Notes under the pieces: model-generated | What the model saw: the letters and a program-made list of their open reading frames with translations, nothing else | Told to the model about the DNA's origin: nothing | The model's database searches: none | DNA from: Syncephalastrum monosporum B8922 | Lineage: Eukaryota; Mucoromycota; Mucoromycetes; Mucorales; Syncephalastraceae | Reading direction: 5' to 3' | DNA length: 64,000 nucleotides | NCBI GenBank assembly: GCA_000697355.1 | Contig: JNEN01001278.1 | Span: forward strand, 124,001 to 188,000 | In this document: in pieces, positions 1 to 11,930 of the stretch | How the letters are laid out: each line of letters begins with the position of its first letter | Position numbering within the stretch: the stretch's first letter is position 1 | Made by a program: the position numbers and the translations under genes

Positions 1-2331
1 ATGCGCCGCAAGTTTGACGACAAGATCATGCAGCTCCAGTCACAGCTCGCCGAGCTGCAGCGTGAGCGTGACACGGCACTGATGCGTACGCGTACCCGGT
101 TCGCGAGCAAATCGGATGCGCATGTCCAGCAAAAGGAGAAGCAGCAGCTCGTCGAGATTCGCCATGCGTATGAGGCCAAGATGAAGCACCTCCTCTCTGA
201 GATCCAGGAACTGCGCCGCAAATACGAGCACACATCCTCGACGATGCAAGCAACTCGCAATCAGAACGAGACGCTGTTGCGCTCGCTCCGTGTAAATGTC
301 GAGACACTGCAGCTCGAAAAGAAGCGGATGGTGAAGCGCATGAAAGTTGAGGCAGAGCGCGTGCGCGAGCAGATGTCAACCCAAGAGCGGCGCATCCACC
401 AGCTTCAGCGACAGCAGGCTGAGGCCAACATGGCTAAGCGTCGATTGGAGCGCGAGCACGAGAACCAAAAACTGATGCTCAAGAAGCGCAACGAGGAGAT
501 CTTGGTTAACAACACCCAGCTCAAGCAGCTGACAAACGTGCTCAAAAAAGCCGTGCGCGAAGGGGGTATGCTCGACGAGCGTCTGCTCAGTCGTGTGTCG
601 CACATTGTCGGCGGAAGCTTTGCCGTGGTAGCCCGGGGCGGCCATGGTTTCCCGCGACGCGTGCGCAAGAAGGTCAACCCAATCCCTGTCAATGTGCGAG
701 CGACACGCAAGAAGGAGTTGCTCGACAAGGCGTTGTGCCAGTTTATCCAGAGCAAGCAGGCCGTGGTTGAGATGGAGCAGCTCTTGGTACGCCGCGAACG
801 TTTAGCGAACGAGAAGCTCGAGCTCCTCGAGGAGCGCAAGCACATCTTCTTGACGGAGACGGAGCATACCGAGAGCACAGGCGAGCCCATGGACACCATG
901 GCGTTGGAGCTCATGGATGAGCGCATCGACCTCATGTCGGCCGAGATCTCGTACTTGTCGGCACGGATCCGTGCACTACAATCCGAGGCCGCAGGTGACG
1001 CGATGGCCGCCGAGGAGCAGCAACAGACGGTCACCCGACCGGAGAAACACGTCATGTTTGCGGACGAGATCATCACGAACCCGGCCCCCACGGACGAATG
1101 GGCTGACATGGATGCGTTTGAGGAGCAGTACAGCGTGCCCAACAATGCGGCACCCGAGATGGCATACGATATTACTACCAAACTCCTAAAGTCACTCGAA
1201 GCCGATGAATGCAAGCGCATTGCTGAGTCCCTCGTCGACGATATTATGAACTTGCGCATGAGTGAGTGCAACCGCCAGGTGACGATGCAGAACCTCGAAA
1301 AGACAGTGATGGACCTGCGCCGTACGTTAATTGTCATGAAGCGGGCTGCGATTGCGACCACGGTGGAGAACGAGCGCCGGATCCGAAAACTCGAGGACCG
1401 CAGCAGTGTATCTGGCGAGAACGCGATGGATGCCAAGATTGAGGAGTATATCAACAGCGGCAACACTATCTTTGACAAGATTTACGAAGACGGCCTGCGC
1501 GGCATGATCGCGACGCCCGAGCCTGACGAGTCTAATGTGGATGCGGCCTTTATTGACGAAGTACATGCATCGCCGCTGACCTCGCCAGTGCTCGATAGTC
1601 CGAATAAGCTCAAACCGCCCGTGCCACTCAACCAGCAAGTGGAGCTTGACAACACGAGCCGGACGCCCTCACCTGACCGCTTTTTCAACATGATCCAAAA
1701 GCGACTGTCTTGGCAACAGCGCTCTGGTGGGTCCGAGTCGCCTGTGCCCATCACCATGATCAGTCCCGCCGAGTTTGCACGCTACGCCGCCGACCGTGAT
1801 TCGTCCACTTCCTCCATCCGGAGCAGCCACCTGCGCAGGTCCTCGCTGCAGTCGGACTATTCCTCTTCGCAGAACTCGTGGAACAACACCACTTCCACAG
1901 CCAGCAGTACCGGCGGTGGCGGCAATCGAAAGCGGGCCCATACACTGCAGCAGCCCTTGTTACGCCAACGCGCTTCGCTGCGTGAACTCGAGCACCAGCA
2001 TCAATTGATGCAGCAACAGCAACAACAGCAACAGCAACAGCAGCTGCAACCCCACGCAAGCCAATTACCTCCCCAGCCACCATCTTCTCCCTTGGCCAAC
2101 TACTCGCTCCAGCGGCAGCAGAAACGGGCGACCATGCCACCCAGCTTGTCTTCGATGGTTGAAACACGGCCCCCGTCGTCTCAGGGCAACGTGTTTGACC
2201 GACTGTCACAAACACCCACACGTGCCTCACGTGCCAAGATGGCACGCCACAGCAGTGGCAGCGTTGACGAATTGAAGCGCCGTTGGGACGGCGAACAATA
2301 TCATAATATGGACAGCCCGTCCTGTTATTAG
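1..2331 (+). CDS. Kinesin-4-like protein, C-terminal coiled-coil tail (5' end outside window)
   Basis: The frame is open from base 1 to the TAG at 2329-2331, giving 776 residues, and no motor domain is present, so the motor must lie upstream. The first ~190 residues are nearly continuous charged coiled coil. Around residues 110-190 the pattern 'VKRMKVEAERVREQ', then 'RRLEREHENQK', then 'KKRNEEILVNNTQLKQL' matches the conserved stalk block of kinesin-4 proteins (KIF4/KIF21/KIF7/KIF27). More coiled coil follows to ~480. The last ~250 residues are low-complexity, Ser/Gln-rich, with a polyQ run (codons near 2008-2046), typical of a disordered tail. Kinesin-4 motors act on microtubule plus ends, spindles or chromosomes. 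The family call is by motif; the cellular role here is inferred. The first Met of the window may be internal. It runs convergent with the GATA/PHD gene, with 292 bp between the stops. Confidence 0.8.
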   Translation: MRRKFDDKIMQLQSQLAELQRERDTALMRTRTRFASKSDAHVQQKEKQQLVEIRHAYEAKMKHLLSEIQELRRKYEHTSSTMQATRNQNETLLRSLRVNVETLQLEKKRMVKRMKVEAERVREQMSTQERRIHQLQRQQAEANMAKRRLEREHENQKLMLKKRNEEILVNNTQLKQLTNVLKKAVREGGMLDERLLSRVSHIVGGSFAVVARGGHGFPRRVRKKVNPIPVNVRATRKKELLDKALCQFIQSKQAVVEMEQLLVRRERLANEKLELLEERKHIFLTETEHTESTGEPMDTMALELMDERIDLMSAEISYLSARIRALQSEAAGDAMAAEEQQQTVTRPEKHVMFADEIITNPAPTDEWADMDAFEEQYSVPNNAAPEMAYDITTKLLKSLEADECKRIAESLVDDIMNLRMSECNRQVTMQNLEKTVMDLRRTLIVMKRAAIATTVENERRIRKLEDRSSVSGENAMDAKIEEYINSGNTIFDKIYEDGLRGMIATPEPDESNVDAAFIDEVHASPLTSPVLDSPNKLKPPVPLNQQVELDNTSRTPSPDRFFNMIQKRLSWQQRSGGSESPVPITMISPAEFARYAADRDSSTSSIRSSHLRRSSLQSDYSSSQNSWNNTTSTASSTGGGGNRKRAHTLQQPLLRQRASLRELEHQHQLMQQQQQQQQQQQLQPHASQLPPQPPSSPLANYSLQRQQKRATMPPSLSSMVETRPPSSQGNVFDRLSQTPTRASRAKMARHSSGSVDELKRRWDGEQYHNMDSPSCY

Positions 2332-2623
2332 ATACCCCCCCCCTTTTTTTAAAAATCCTCTATACATATTTCTGTCTATCTATAAGGTTTCCTCCGCCCT
2401 GCTACGCATCGACTCCCGGAAGAAGCAAAAATGTCGGGGCGCACAGACACTCGCAGTCCGCGCGAAGAAAAGGAAGTTTACAACAATGGATTGTACTATA
2501 AGTTCTATTTTGAAATTGCAATTATTATTTACAAAGAGAAAGAGTATGTGTTTGTACTTGTTGGGGCTGGGTGGCAATGGATATGATGTGGATTAATAGG
2601 GTTATTAGAGTGAGATGCTATTA

Positions 2624-4113
2624 TTAGATGGTGGAAGAGGCGCGAGTGGAGCGGGTGCGCGGTGTGGGAGGGGAAGAAGCAGCCGAGACGGCCGGGGAAG
2701 AAGCGGGACTGGGCTGACGCATGAGCGGCAACCGTTTCCGTGGCAGTTCGACAACCACACGTTGACGGCGCACATTGTCACGGCACGTGTCGTTGCAGTA
2801 CCAAGCACCCGAGCTTGGCAACGCATCTGAGTGGCATTGTTCATGGACGGCTTTGGGGCAGCCTTCACAGCGGACGAGGACGTTGCCTTCGTACGATTCG
2901 GCCCGATGACAGACATGGCAAAACAGCTGGAGCACAGGTCGCTCGCGGTCGGTGACTGACTCGTGGAGAAAACCAGTCAGGTCGAGTCTTGGCAATTTGC
3001 AAGCAAAACCGTAACCCTTGTAGTCGCAACCGTGCTTGTTGCACAGCGTGCGCTTGCCCCAGGGGCCTGGTCGCCAGTTGACACCTTCCGTGGTGCCGCA
3101 ATACCGACACCAGTCCACATTGGTCTCTGTTAATTTTTCGTAGAGGGTTGGGCGTGCGGTCGGTCGTGCCTCGACGAGCGGACTGATTTTTGATGTTAAA
3201 AAACAGCGGATATAAATAACACAATTTTTGAAACATACCCATCCACACAAGACGGATCGGCGTCAGTGTCGTCATGGTCCTCGTCCTCGTCGTCTTCATC
3301 ATCGCTCCCGCTTGTGCTGGAGCAGGACGAGTCGGTAAAGGCGGAAATATCATCTTGGCAGTCGAGCATGTCGGGCATGTCTTGCTTCATCTTTTTGATG
3401 GAGGGGACGAGTTTCTCTTGCTGCTGCTGCTGTTGTTGTTGTTGTTGTTGATCAGCTGGGTCGTCCTGGAGCTTACGCTTCTTGCCCGCTGTTTCATCGG
3501 GGTCTTCAAAGTCGAGACCGATAAAGAAAAGCGGATCATCCTGGTCGTGCAAAAGGTCCGAAGGAGTGATGTCAGAGGCGTCTGACTCGCTCAAGGACGA
3601 GCAAAAGCCGGGGTCGACTAGGGCTTGCGAGGAAAAGAAGACGTCCTTAACGAGCTGGTTGGGCTGGATGGTCATGGTATTATCATAAGAGATCGTGGCG
3701 TTCTCGAGCGTATGGTGAATGGGAGGAGGCTATACATGCGCATACATAAAATAAAATAATTAGATACGGATTCCAGGAATTACTGTTTTTGTCTGGCTTA
3801 CCGAGTAACGCATCATCACGGGTGGAGATGGCTGAGGCGCAGGTGCAGGCGGAGGTGCAGCCGCCCCGGGCGCCGCGGTTGCCGTAGGAGCAGACGCAGG
3901 TGCGGCAGCAGCGGTGGAAGACGGATGATAAGAATGCGGAGAGTGGTGGTGGTGATGGTATTGCTGGTAATAGTAGTAGTACGGTGACATGGACGGGACG
4001 ACGACCTGAGGTTGATGATGATGGAGCTGGTGAGGATGGTCGGCCATGCCAGCAGCAGGAACCACGGGGCCAAAGACTTGACGATAAGGATGAGGGACAG
4101 GAGCAAAGTTCAT
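2624..4113 (-). CDS. GATA-type plus PHD zinc-finger protein, probable chromatin/transcription regulator
   Basis: Three exons (4113-3802, 3729-3239, 3182-2624) join in phase to 453 residues. Donors are GTAAGC and GTATGT; acceptors are TATAG and ATCAG. Exon 1 is Pro/His/Tyr/Ala-rich. Exon 2 has a polyQ run (complement of 3417-3451), a KKRK-type basic patch and a long acidic Ser/Asp stretch. Exon 3 holds the folded part: a GATA-like finger beginning CRYCGTTEGVNW (Cys293, Cys296, Cys315), followed at once by a PHD finger (LFCHVCHRAESYEG ... VRCEGCPKAVHEQCH ... WYCNDTC). In the first finger the expected last Cys of C-x2-C-x18-C-x2-C is His318, with Cys320 two residues on. A GATA-like finger next to a PHD finger suggests a subunit that binds DNA or histone tails in a chromatin complex. 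I do not recognise a named orthologue. The start is the first ATG of the conserved-looking frame after a CT-rich leader. Confidence 0.85.
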
Positions 4114-6487
4114 TGAAGGACAGGAGAACCGAGGAAGAAGAGGAGGGCAAAGAATTAGGAAGCGAGAGAAAGAAGAGAGAATGAGAGAGAGTGAGAGAGA
4201 AGGGGAAGAGATAACAGACCATCGCAGAACATCATAATTTAAATAGATTCCCGCCCTTGTGTCGTGTATTGTGCCCACTTCCAGCACGCTTATCCACTTT
4301 TTCCAGGCACCCCATAAAAGGAATCCGGAGGGAACACACGTCCCTCTGACACGAACCAAATTAGGTTTGGCGCTGGGTGGGTAGAGATGTGTGTGTGTGT
4401 TGCAAACTTCACTCACATAAAAATAGTATCACACTATTACCTTGCCCGAGTCCAGTCCTCCCCCCCCCGATGTACCACTTTGGATCTCCTCCCATCCCCG
4501 TCAATCCTCTCTACCTACACATATTGCCGCACGTGCTCCATACGAACAAGATGCTCACGCCTGTAAATGTATGAGATAACTTTTTTGGTGTGACGTAATC
4601 AAATTCAAAATAAGGTCGATAATCTGATAATGAAGACCAATATCAAGACGCCGCTTGGCAAATTCTGTCGGCCGACATCGAAAAGACAAGGTTGTGGGAA
4701 GTGAGAATGGGAGCGAGTGTGAGAGATAATGCGGAAGGGTCGATCTCAGTCTATTGACTTGCCCTGAGCCATAAATTTTTGTTGCTTGGCGTTTCACGAG
4801 GAATTTTTTTCTAAAGCAGATCCAACGAGAATGAGCGATATTATGTGAAGCAATAGACATGATAAAAGGGAAATAGCGGGGTGCCTGGCGGGGAGAACGG
4901 AGCAACAAGCAGAGCAATCCCTGTGCTTCTATCTGTCTGCGTCTGACCCTAACATTAGATAAGCGATCTTTTTTTTTTTTTTGTATGTTTGTTACATGGG
5001 ATGTATGTGTACGCGCAAAATGGCGGGGATCATCATCTTGAATTTCCCACCTCAATTAAAGACAGCGCAAAAGTAAGTTTTTTTGCTGCATCCTATATAA
5101 TCTGCATTCATCAACCGACTTGCCTTGTTTTGCACCATCAGCGCGCACCGGGCGGGAAACAGCAGTCCATTTGATCGTTTCTATATCGCGCGGGAAACAC
5201 GCTGAATTGCTCAAACCCCCTGCATCCTTTGCGTTCTTTTAATGTATGTCTATTGAAGCTGCTTTCGTTTCTTCCAGCAAGCACTTGTTCCCGCCGGAAA
5301 CGGAAGAAACAAGACACGCAGTTGCGTTTGTACGTGTGTTACTCGTTGCCATTCTATTCTAAAGTGATTTTAAAGAGCATCAGGTGAGGAAATAATGCCT
5401 AGCGCCCTTTTTTTTTATAGATGATGCTCACTCCTGATAATGTATGATGTCGAAAGACAATACTCAGGTGAGCTAATTAGTAGACGTCCCATTGTTAGCA
5501 AAGTGTCACTCGGCTGTGCAAAGACACACGGAGCATCATTTACGCAATGCGACCAGGCACTGCATACAACACAGACATATATTTTCTGAGTATTAACAGG
5601 GACAGCCATTCACATGAGCGCACGGGCTCTAAATCGCATCACCCCTATCGGTCATGATGTATATGGTTCTAACTTCCCCCCATGAGTCGCACCTAGGCCA
5701 TCACCTCTCGATTGTTCTTCATCTTCATCTCTCTTTTATCAGGGACAAAAAAATAAATTTTAAAGTACCATTGAGCACGATCATATTAAAAAACTCCACA
5801 TACACATACCACCACATGGATATGCAACATGCAATACTAATTTGAACAGGCTGGTGACACTTGTTGTGATTTAACTAAGCAGCTGTAGCTGCAAAGTGAG
5901 AGTAGCGGAGAAAGGGATTATAAATATACTCGCGCAGGTCGTACATCTTTTTTCTTCATGATAGTACGAAAAAGTATATATCTTAGTTTATCACTCAGGA
6001 TTCTCTAGCCTAAGCCAACATATATCTCTTCTGTTTTTCTTTATGTTTGTTGTACAGTCAAAACCTAGGACTGGCCGTCTTTTTTCCTATAGGGATGGGA
6101 GGCAAACAGTCCTGCAGGAGCTTGAGAACGACAGTTGCAAGTAGACTATGACCTGTTATAATATAGTTCTGTCGGCGTTTACTCTATAGAAGAGCGATCC
6201 TGATTGCCTCACGTATGCTAATTTTTAAAAGTGACACCTTGTTAAACCTTAATGGCCACATGTAATTGTCTTCAGCAAAGAATACCACGAGGGGTGTGTA
6301 ACGTTCATGGTTGGACTTACACAAGCACTTACATGAGCGTGTCACATCTAGCAGCGGCGCGCGCGCGCTGGAGACAACGTGGCAAACGAGAACAAAAAAG
6401 AACAGAGGATATCCAAAAGGGAAAAAAAATCATAATCTTATGCTATTACGAATATTATTAAATAACTACTATGGTACAATACATCTA
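4114..6487. other. Intergenic region, no gene supported
   Basis: About 2.4 kb between the start of the GATA/PHD gene and the 3' end of the kinesin gene. The part next to 4113 is pyrimidine-rich on the minus strand and is probably that gene's leader. The rest is AT-rich with short T/A homopolymers. Frames are short and without recognisable motifs on both strands. No tRNA-like B box was seen by eye. Confidence 0.6.
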
Positions 6488-7118
6488 CTAGAAGCACATG
6501 AACTTGTTTCTCTTGGTCATCAGCTCCTCCATGCGATTTTCCAAGATCCGCCGTGCTTTCTCCGCCTTCTCCTTGAGCTTGCGCTCCTCTGCGAGCTGAC
6601 GCTGCAGATCCTTGCATCGGCACGACGCGTCGTCGTCCAGCACCTGTTCCTGAGACTGGCTGCTGCTTCGTCGACTGGAACTGGAGCTGTTGCGGCTGCT
6701 ATCGGGCGGCGTCGCGAGCTGCTGTTGCAGCAGGTGCTGGGCCTCACGAAGGGATTCGATCTCCATCGCATAGGTCTGTTTCTCGCGGTTGAGGGTATCC
6801 ATCTGGCGCTTGACGTCGCGCACAGCATTTTCAGAGCGCGTGAGTTGCGATTCAAGCTTGGAGATAACTTCCTGGTGAGCGCGGACGTCGTTATCGGCGA
6901 TCTGAACTTTGCGCTGCAAGGAACGCACGATCTTTTCATACTGCTCGGATGTAAAGTTACCGTCGATCATGTGGCTCATGCTGTGCCGCGAAGAAGCTGT
7001 CGAATCTTGGCGTTGGAGCAACAAGGGGGTCGACATGGAGCGGGACGGCGGTTGTGGTGGTGGTGACTGGGGAGGTGGAGAGGCAGGGCCCTGCTGTGGC
7101 TGCTGCTGCTGCTGCTGC

Positions 7119-7149
<31 letters not shown>

Positions 7150-10100
7150 GAGGGATTGGAGGCAGGGGGTTGGTCGGCGGGGCGCTGGGTGGCGGCAAGT
7201 GGGTCGATTGTGCACGGCCACGCAGTAAGGCGGATGACGAGGAGGAGGAGCTCCGGCGGTGATCGTCGGCCAGCGAGCGAAGCGAACCTGATTTGGACAA
7301 GGTCGAAAACCGATGGGGGAGACTGACCGAGGCCTGCGGGACGGGTGACGACATTCGCGGGGTCTGTGGCGGGGAGGCCGCTGTAGTAATAATCTCACTC
7401 AAGCTTGCCGTCGCTGTTGCGGTGGCCAGACCGCCGTGGAAGCTGTGGCTTCGTGGTATCGCCTGTTCCATTTCTCTTTCGAGTCGCTCATTGGCTGCTG
7501 CCAGTTTTAATACCTCAAGTTCCAGGTTCTTGTTCTCGAGTTCCAATTGGCTGCGTTGCAACACCAGTTCCGCTTCGAGCTCACTCACGCGGGCTTCCAG
7601 CCTCTTCTTATCGCTGTCGTCATCCTCAATCGTGGCGTCGCCGACAGTGGCGGCGGTAGTCTCTTGCTGGCTTGGCGCAGAAGGGGGTTCCTGTTCCGGA
7701 TGTGGCTCGATGAAGAGTTCCTCAGCGCTGCTTGTTTTGGAAGACCGCCCGCTTGCCAGGAACTGGTTTTCTTTTTCAAGCTCCTCGACCCGTCTGACGA
7801 GATCAGAGACACGCTGCTCGTCAGGAAGGCCGCTGTCCCTGTTCGAGACACTTTCTTCGAGCGTCAGGCGTCGCCGCCGCGCAAGCTGGTCCTGCAGATT
7901 CTGGATCTGGTCTGTCTTTTGCGAGTGACTCTGAACTGCCTCCTCGAGTCGTTCTTGTAGTGTCCGCAGGGTGTGCTCGAGTGACTCAATGACCTGCCGC
8001 TGCTCCTTGTTCTCTCGTCGCAGATCCTGCTCCTGCCGCTGCCGCTTTTCATCTGCCGCAGTACGCTCACCCTGGGCCAAGTGCTCCTGAGCTTCGACGA
8101 TGGAGCGCAGGCCGTCCGCTTTTTCCAGCGCCAGGGTCGACTTGCGATCCTGCTGTAGAAGGACCGATTCGAGACACCCCATGTTTAGGACAAGCTCTTG
8201 GCGCTCCACGCCCATCCGCTGCATGTCCCAAAACACACGTCTCAGCTCACTGTGCGCATGCTCTGCCCACCGAGTTTTTTCTGCGTGGGAAGCCTCGAGC
8301 TCCGAGATTTGCTTGTCTCGCGCCTTGATCTCGCCGCGCAGGTCCTCGACGAGACGATCCATGGCGGCTGTCTTTGCCTCGAGGAGCTCGATCAACGCAT
8401 CCTGCTTCGCCTGCAGCAGCGCGAGGTTATCAGCTTCGCATTGTGCTTGCGAGAGCGCTTGGACGCGCTCGTGGATGGCCACTTGTGCGGTGCGTGTCTG
8501 TTCCTGGATGCGCTGCTCGAGCAGGGCCGCATGCGCCTCAGCTTCACGGAGTTGATCCTGCTGCACCGCGCGGGTTGAGGACAGGGTCACGGATAGATCT
8601 TCGACGGATGCCTGCAAGCGCTCGATTTCTGCACGGGATTCGGCCTGGTATTGCGCGTGAGCCTGGCGCTCCTTTTGCAGGTCGTCGCGGCAGGCTCCGA
8701 AATCCTGGGTGACCGAGGTCACGACCTTCTGCAGTCGCTCAATCTCTTGAGCATGCTCCACTCGCTCTTCGTCAAGTGTGCGGCGGAGGGTGTGGATCTC
8801 TTCCAGACGCTCTTCCAGTGCCTGCACCTGGGCTGTCTTTTGGCGCACCTGGTCTTCCAGCTCTTCGATCTTGAAGTTGCTCGCCTCAATGGCCTCCTCC
8901 ACGGCCGCTTTAGAATCACTGCAAGGGGTTTCTGCGGTTTCTTCTGCGTCTGCATCTGCGTCTGTGATTTTTGGGGCGTTCTCGATAGCCTGGGGCTCTG
9001 GCTGCGTATCCGCAAGGCTCTTCGACGTTTCTGCTGTGGCAGCCGTGGGCTTCATGGCAAGGCTCAAGGTGGCGAGTTCCTGCTCGAGTTCTCGGCAGCG
9101 ATTTTGAGACTGGTCGAGCTCGGCCAGCAGGAGCTTTTGCGTTTCGTCGGCTTCACAGCGCGACAGGCGTCGCTTGATCTTCTCGAGATGACGCTCCTGT
9201 TCGGTGAGGCGTGCCTGAGCATGTTCTGAAAGGATCACGAGTCGTTCGCGCTCGTCTTCCGACTTTGCGAGCCGTGCTTCAAGGTCTTGAATGTACTGCT
9301 CCGTGTTTTGATCCGTCTCTTTGAACTTTGTGATTTTCTGCTTCAGGTCGTTGAGTACTTGCTGGTCGCGCAGCGCTTCGTCAGCTGACTTGGCGAGACG
9401 GCCTTCGAGTTCATGGACGTAAGACTCGGCCGTCTGCTCGCGCTCGACTGCTTTGGCCAGGCGCGCTTTGATTTCGTCCAGAGCAGCGGACTCCGAGTGG
9501 CGTAGGTTCTCAAAGTAGGCGATCTTCTCCTCTTGCTCCGCAAGCGCCTGGTCCGAATGGGAAAGTGCGGCGCGCGCCATGGCAAGCTGCGACTCGAGGG
9601 CAGACACAGACTTTTCGTACTCTTCGATCACGGGCTCAACGAGGTGCTGAAAGTTGGCGTCCGACATAGAGGCGCCATTGCTGACCGCGGCCTTGGCCTG
9701 GCGCAGTTCGCGTTCGACGTGCTGGTTTCGTTCACGCGTGACGGTGACCTCGTTGTTGAGCTCTTCAATCTGGCGTCGCAAGTCGGCTACGAGGGCTTGC
9801 TGGTCAATTAGATCCACGTCAGGCACGGTGATGGTCGTGGTGGCCGAGGACGAGGGACAGGTGGAAATCTGAAGACGTTCGGTGTCCGAGAGGGAAGACG
9901 AAGGTGACACATTCGTGCCGTGAACCGAGCCGTGGTTTTTCGTCTTGAGAAGACGCAACTCGCCCTTGAGCTTGGTGATCATGCCTCGCAAAAACTCGGG
10001 GCTGTCGTTGGTCATCCATTCCTCGGCTTCGTTGCGCTCGGCCTTGTTTTTGATGCTGCGCGCGCGATGCGCGTACTTGATGGTATTGATCGTCTCAACG

Positions 10101-11930
10101 AGGTTGACCTCGGCCGGGCTGATACAGGCGATCATCAAGGTGGTGGCATTGCCACCCAGGGAATCTTGCAGAAGACGCGTCAATTTGGAATCACGATAAG
10201 GGATATGCGTGGATCGTTTGGACGGTTCAGCCAGGGCAGAGATAACATTGCCTAATGCGAGCAGACCGCCGTTGATGCTGATACCTTCCTTGCGGCGGTC
10301 GCCTTCGGCTGCAGTGCGCTTGAGGCGCTCCGATCCGGCAAGGTCGACAAAGTGGAATTTGGAGTGACTGATCACCCACTTGCCGTCTTCATCAGGGCTC
10401 TGCGTTTGCCGCTCCATCTGACCGACCAAGGCGCGGACGCTTAGGGTGCTGGCGCGCCTGTTCCCGACGGTCGAGCGGGATGCGGTTGGTGATATGCTAT
10501 TGTCACGACCGTGCGAGCCGTTGCTGCGGGTGCTGTGGGAGGAGGTGGTGGCCTTGGGGGCAGCAGGGACCCACTTCTCTTGCCTGAGCGTGACAGAGAA
10601 AATGGCATGTGAACGCGATGACTTCGCGTTCATATCAGTGGAGCCTGTGGCGCGATTTTGGGTGCCCATTTGCAGAAATCTAAGCATAGGATGAAGCATG
10701 CGGCCCGGGATAGTTTAGTGTCACGTCGGTTGCATGAGTTCTCCTTTACCGTAAGACATCGCCGACGCTTTCGACAGTGACCTCCTTGACGCCTGTCCAG
10801 TAAATCTGGCCTTTCGTGTCTTCACGGATCGTCACAGGCGGGCGATCGGACGGTGGAGCAAGGTTCAATAGGTCGACGAGGTCTTCGTTGTAAATCTCCA
10901 CAAAGGACACTTTCACCGTGAAGCTGCCCGTCTTGCCTGCATCTGCAGAACCAGAAGGAGGAGGAGACGACGGTGCCGACCCACGTCGCGCAGCGGAAGC
11001 TGCGTCATTGTTGTTGTTGTTGTTGTTGTGGGAGGGAAGCATGGACATGGGACGCAGCCGACTGCTCGTCCCCGCTTTGGTGCTGCGTGGTGCTCGCAAC
11101 GAGGATGACGAGGATGCCATGACACTTAGAGGCCGTTTCGCAGATTCTTTGGGTGGAGGCTGCGAGGGTGGTTCGTTGGGTTGTAGGCGTTGAAACAGAG
11201 CCGACATGGCGCGCGGGATGATGCCTGCACATATATGAATACATTGCACACTTTTTTGACCAATGATAGTTGGACGCAAAAGGGAAGAGATGTAGAGATG
11301 TACCTTCATGCTCCTTGTCGGGATTATCATCGACTTCGGTGCCCATGGTGTACGTCTTGCCCGACGACGTTTGTCCCTGTTATTCGTATCGTAAAAACTA
11401 GATAAGCAACCTATCCGCAGAGACATGACGTATCCATCTGTATGTAGGTTCTATATAGTACATACATAAGCAAGTATGGTGACGTTATAGCCTAAGTCAA
11501 ATTGGCTGGTTCAGTACCGGAGAGACAACACGAAAGCTTAAAAACGAAACTCACCGTCAATGAAGCGATCGACGAGATTACTGGCTACTGCACCGAATAT
11601 CTGTTTCTGTGTGCTGTTGGGTCCAAAGACATGGTCGAAAGAAAACGTTTTTTGGTGCGGGACAATAGTCACTGTGTTTTCGACCGGTTGAATGACATCG
11701 TTGGCGGTGGATTGAGAGAAGCGCGGCTGCGCTTTGTCCTGGCTGGTTAAAGGTCGTACACGTAATGCTATTGTACCATGACAATAATTAAATAAAAATA
11801 TTCATGTCCCAAGTCATTGGACAGGATAATTGCTATCGTTTCTCTTACCGACTTGCACAGGCGTAACGTCTTTCTGGTGAGATGCCGAGGTAGGGCTGTG
11901 GATGGATGCGTTGGTTGAACCGTGGGCCAT
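6488..11930 (-). CDS. Kinesin-4-like motor protein, full length
   Basis: Six exons (11930-11849, 11767-11555, 11491-11466, 11376-11304, 11224-10750, 10679-6488) join in phase to 1686 residues. The motor starts VQVALRVRPL near residue 27. The P-loop [12 protein letters not shown] starts at ~108, NAKSSRSHA is at ~307, DLAGSE at ~402, and [13 protein letters not shown] follows. The run [15 protein letters not shown] and [11 protein letters not shown] places it closest to kinesin-4 (KIF4/KIF21). Two disordered insertions interrupt the motor: ~100 residues with an Asn run before [14 protein letters not shown], and ~65 Ser-rich residues before the DLAGSE strand. From ~520 the protein is long coiled coil, then a low-complexity segment with a polyQ tract (complement of ~7096-7149) and a final coiled coil ending in [10 protein letters not shown]. 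Predicted role: plus-end-directed microtubule motor. It is separate from the kinesin-4 tail at 1-2331. Exon 3 is only 26 nt. Confidence 0.93.

Noticed and set aside
405..1478. 357-codon minus-strand frame opposite the kinesin tail
   Set aside because: Ser/Arg-rich shadow of the coiled-coil gene; no known motif.
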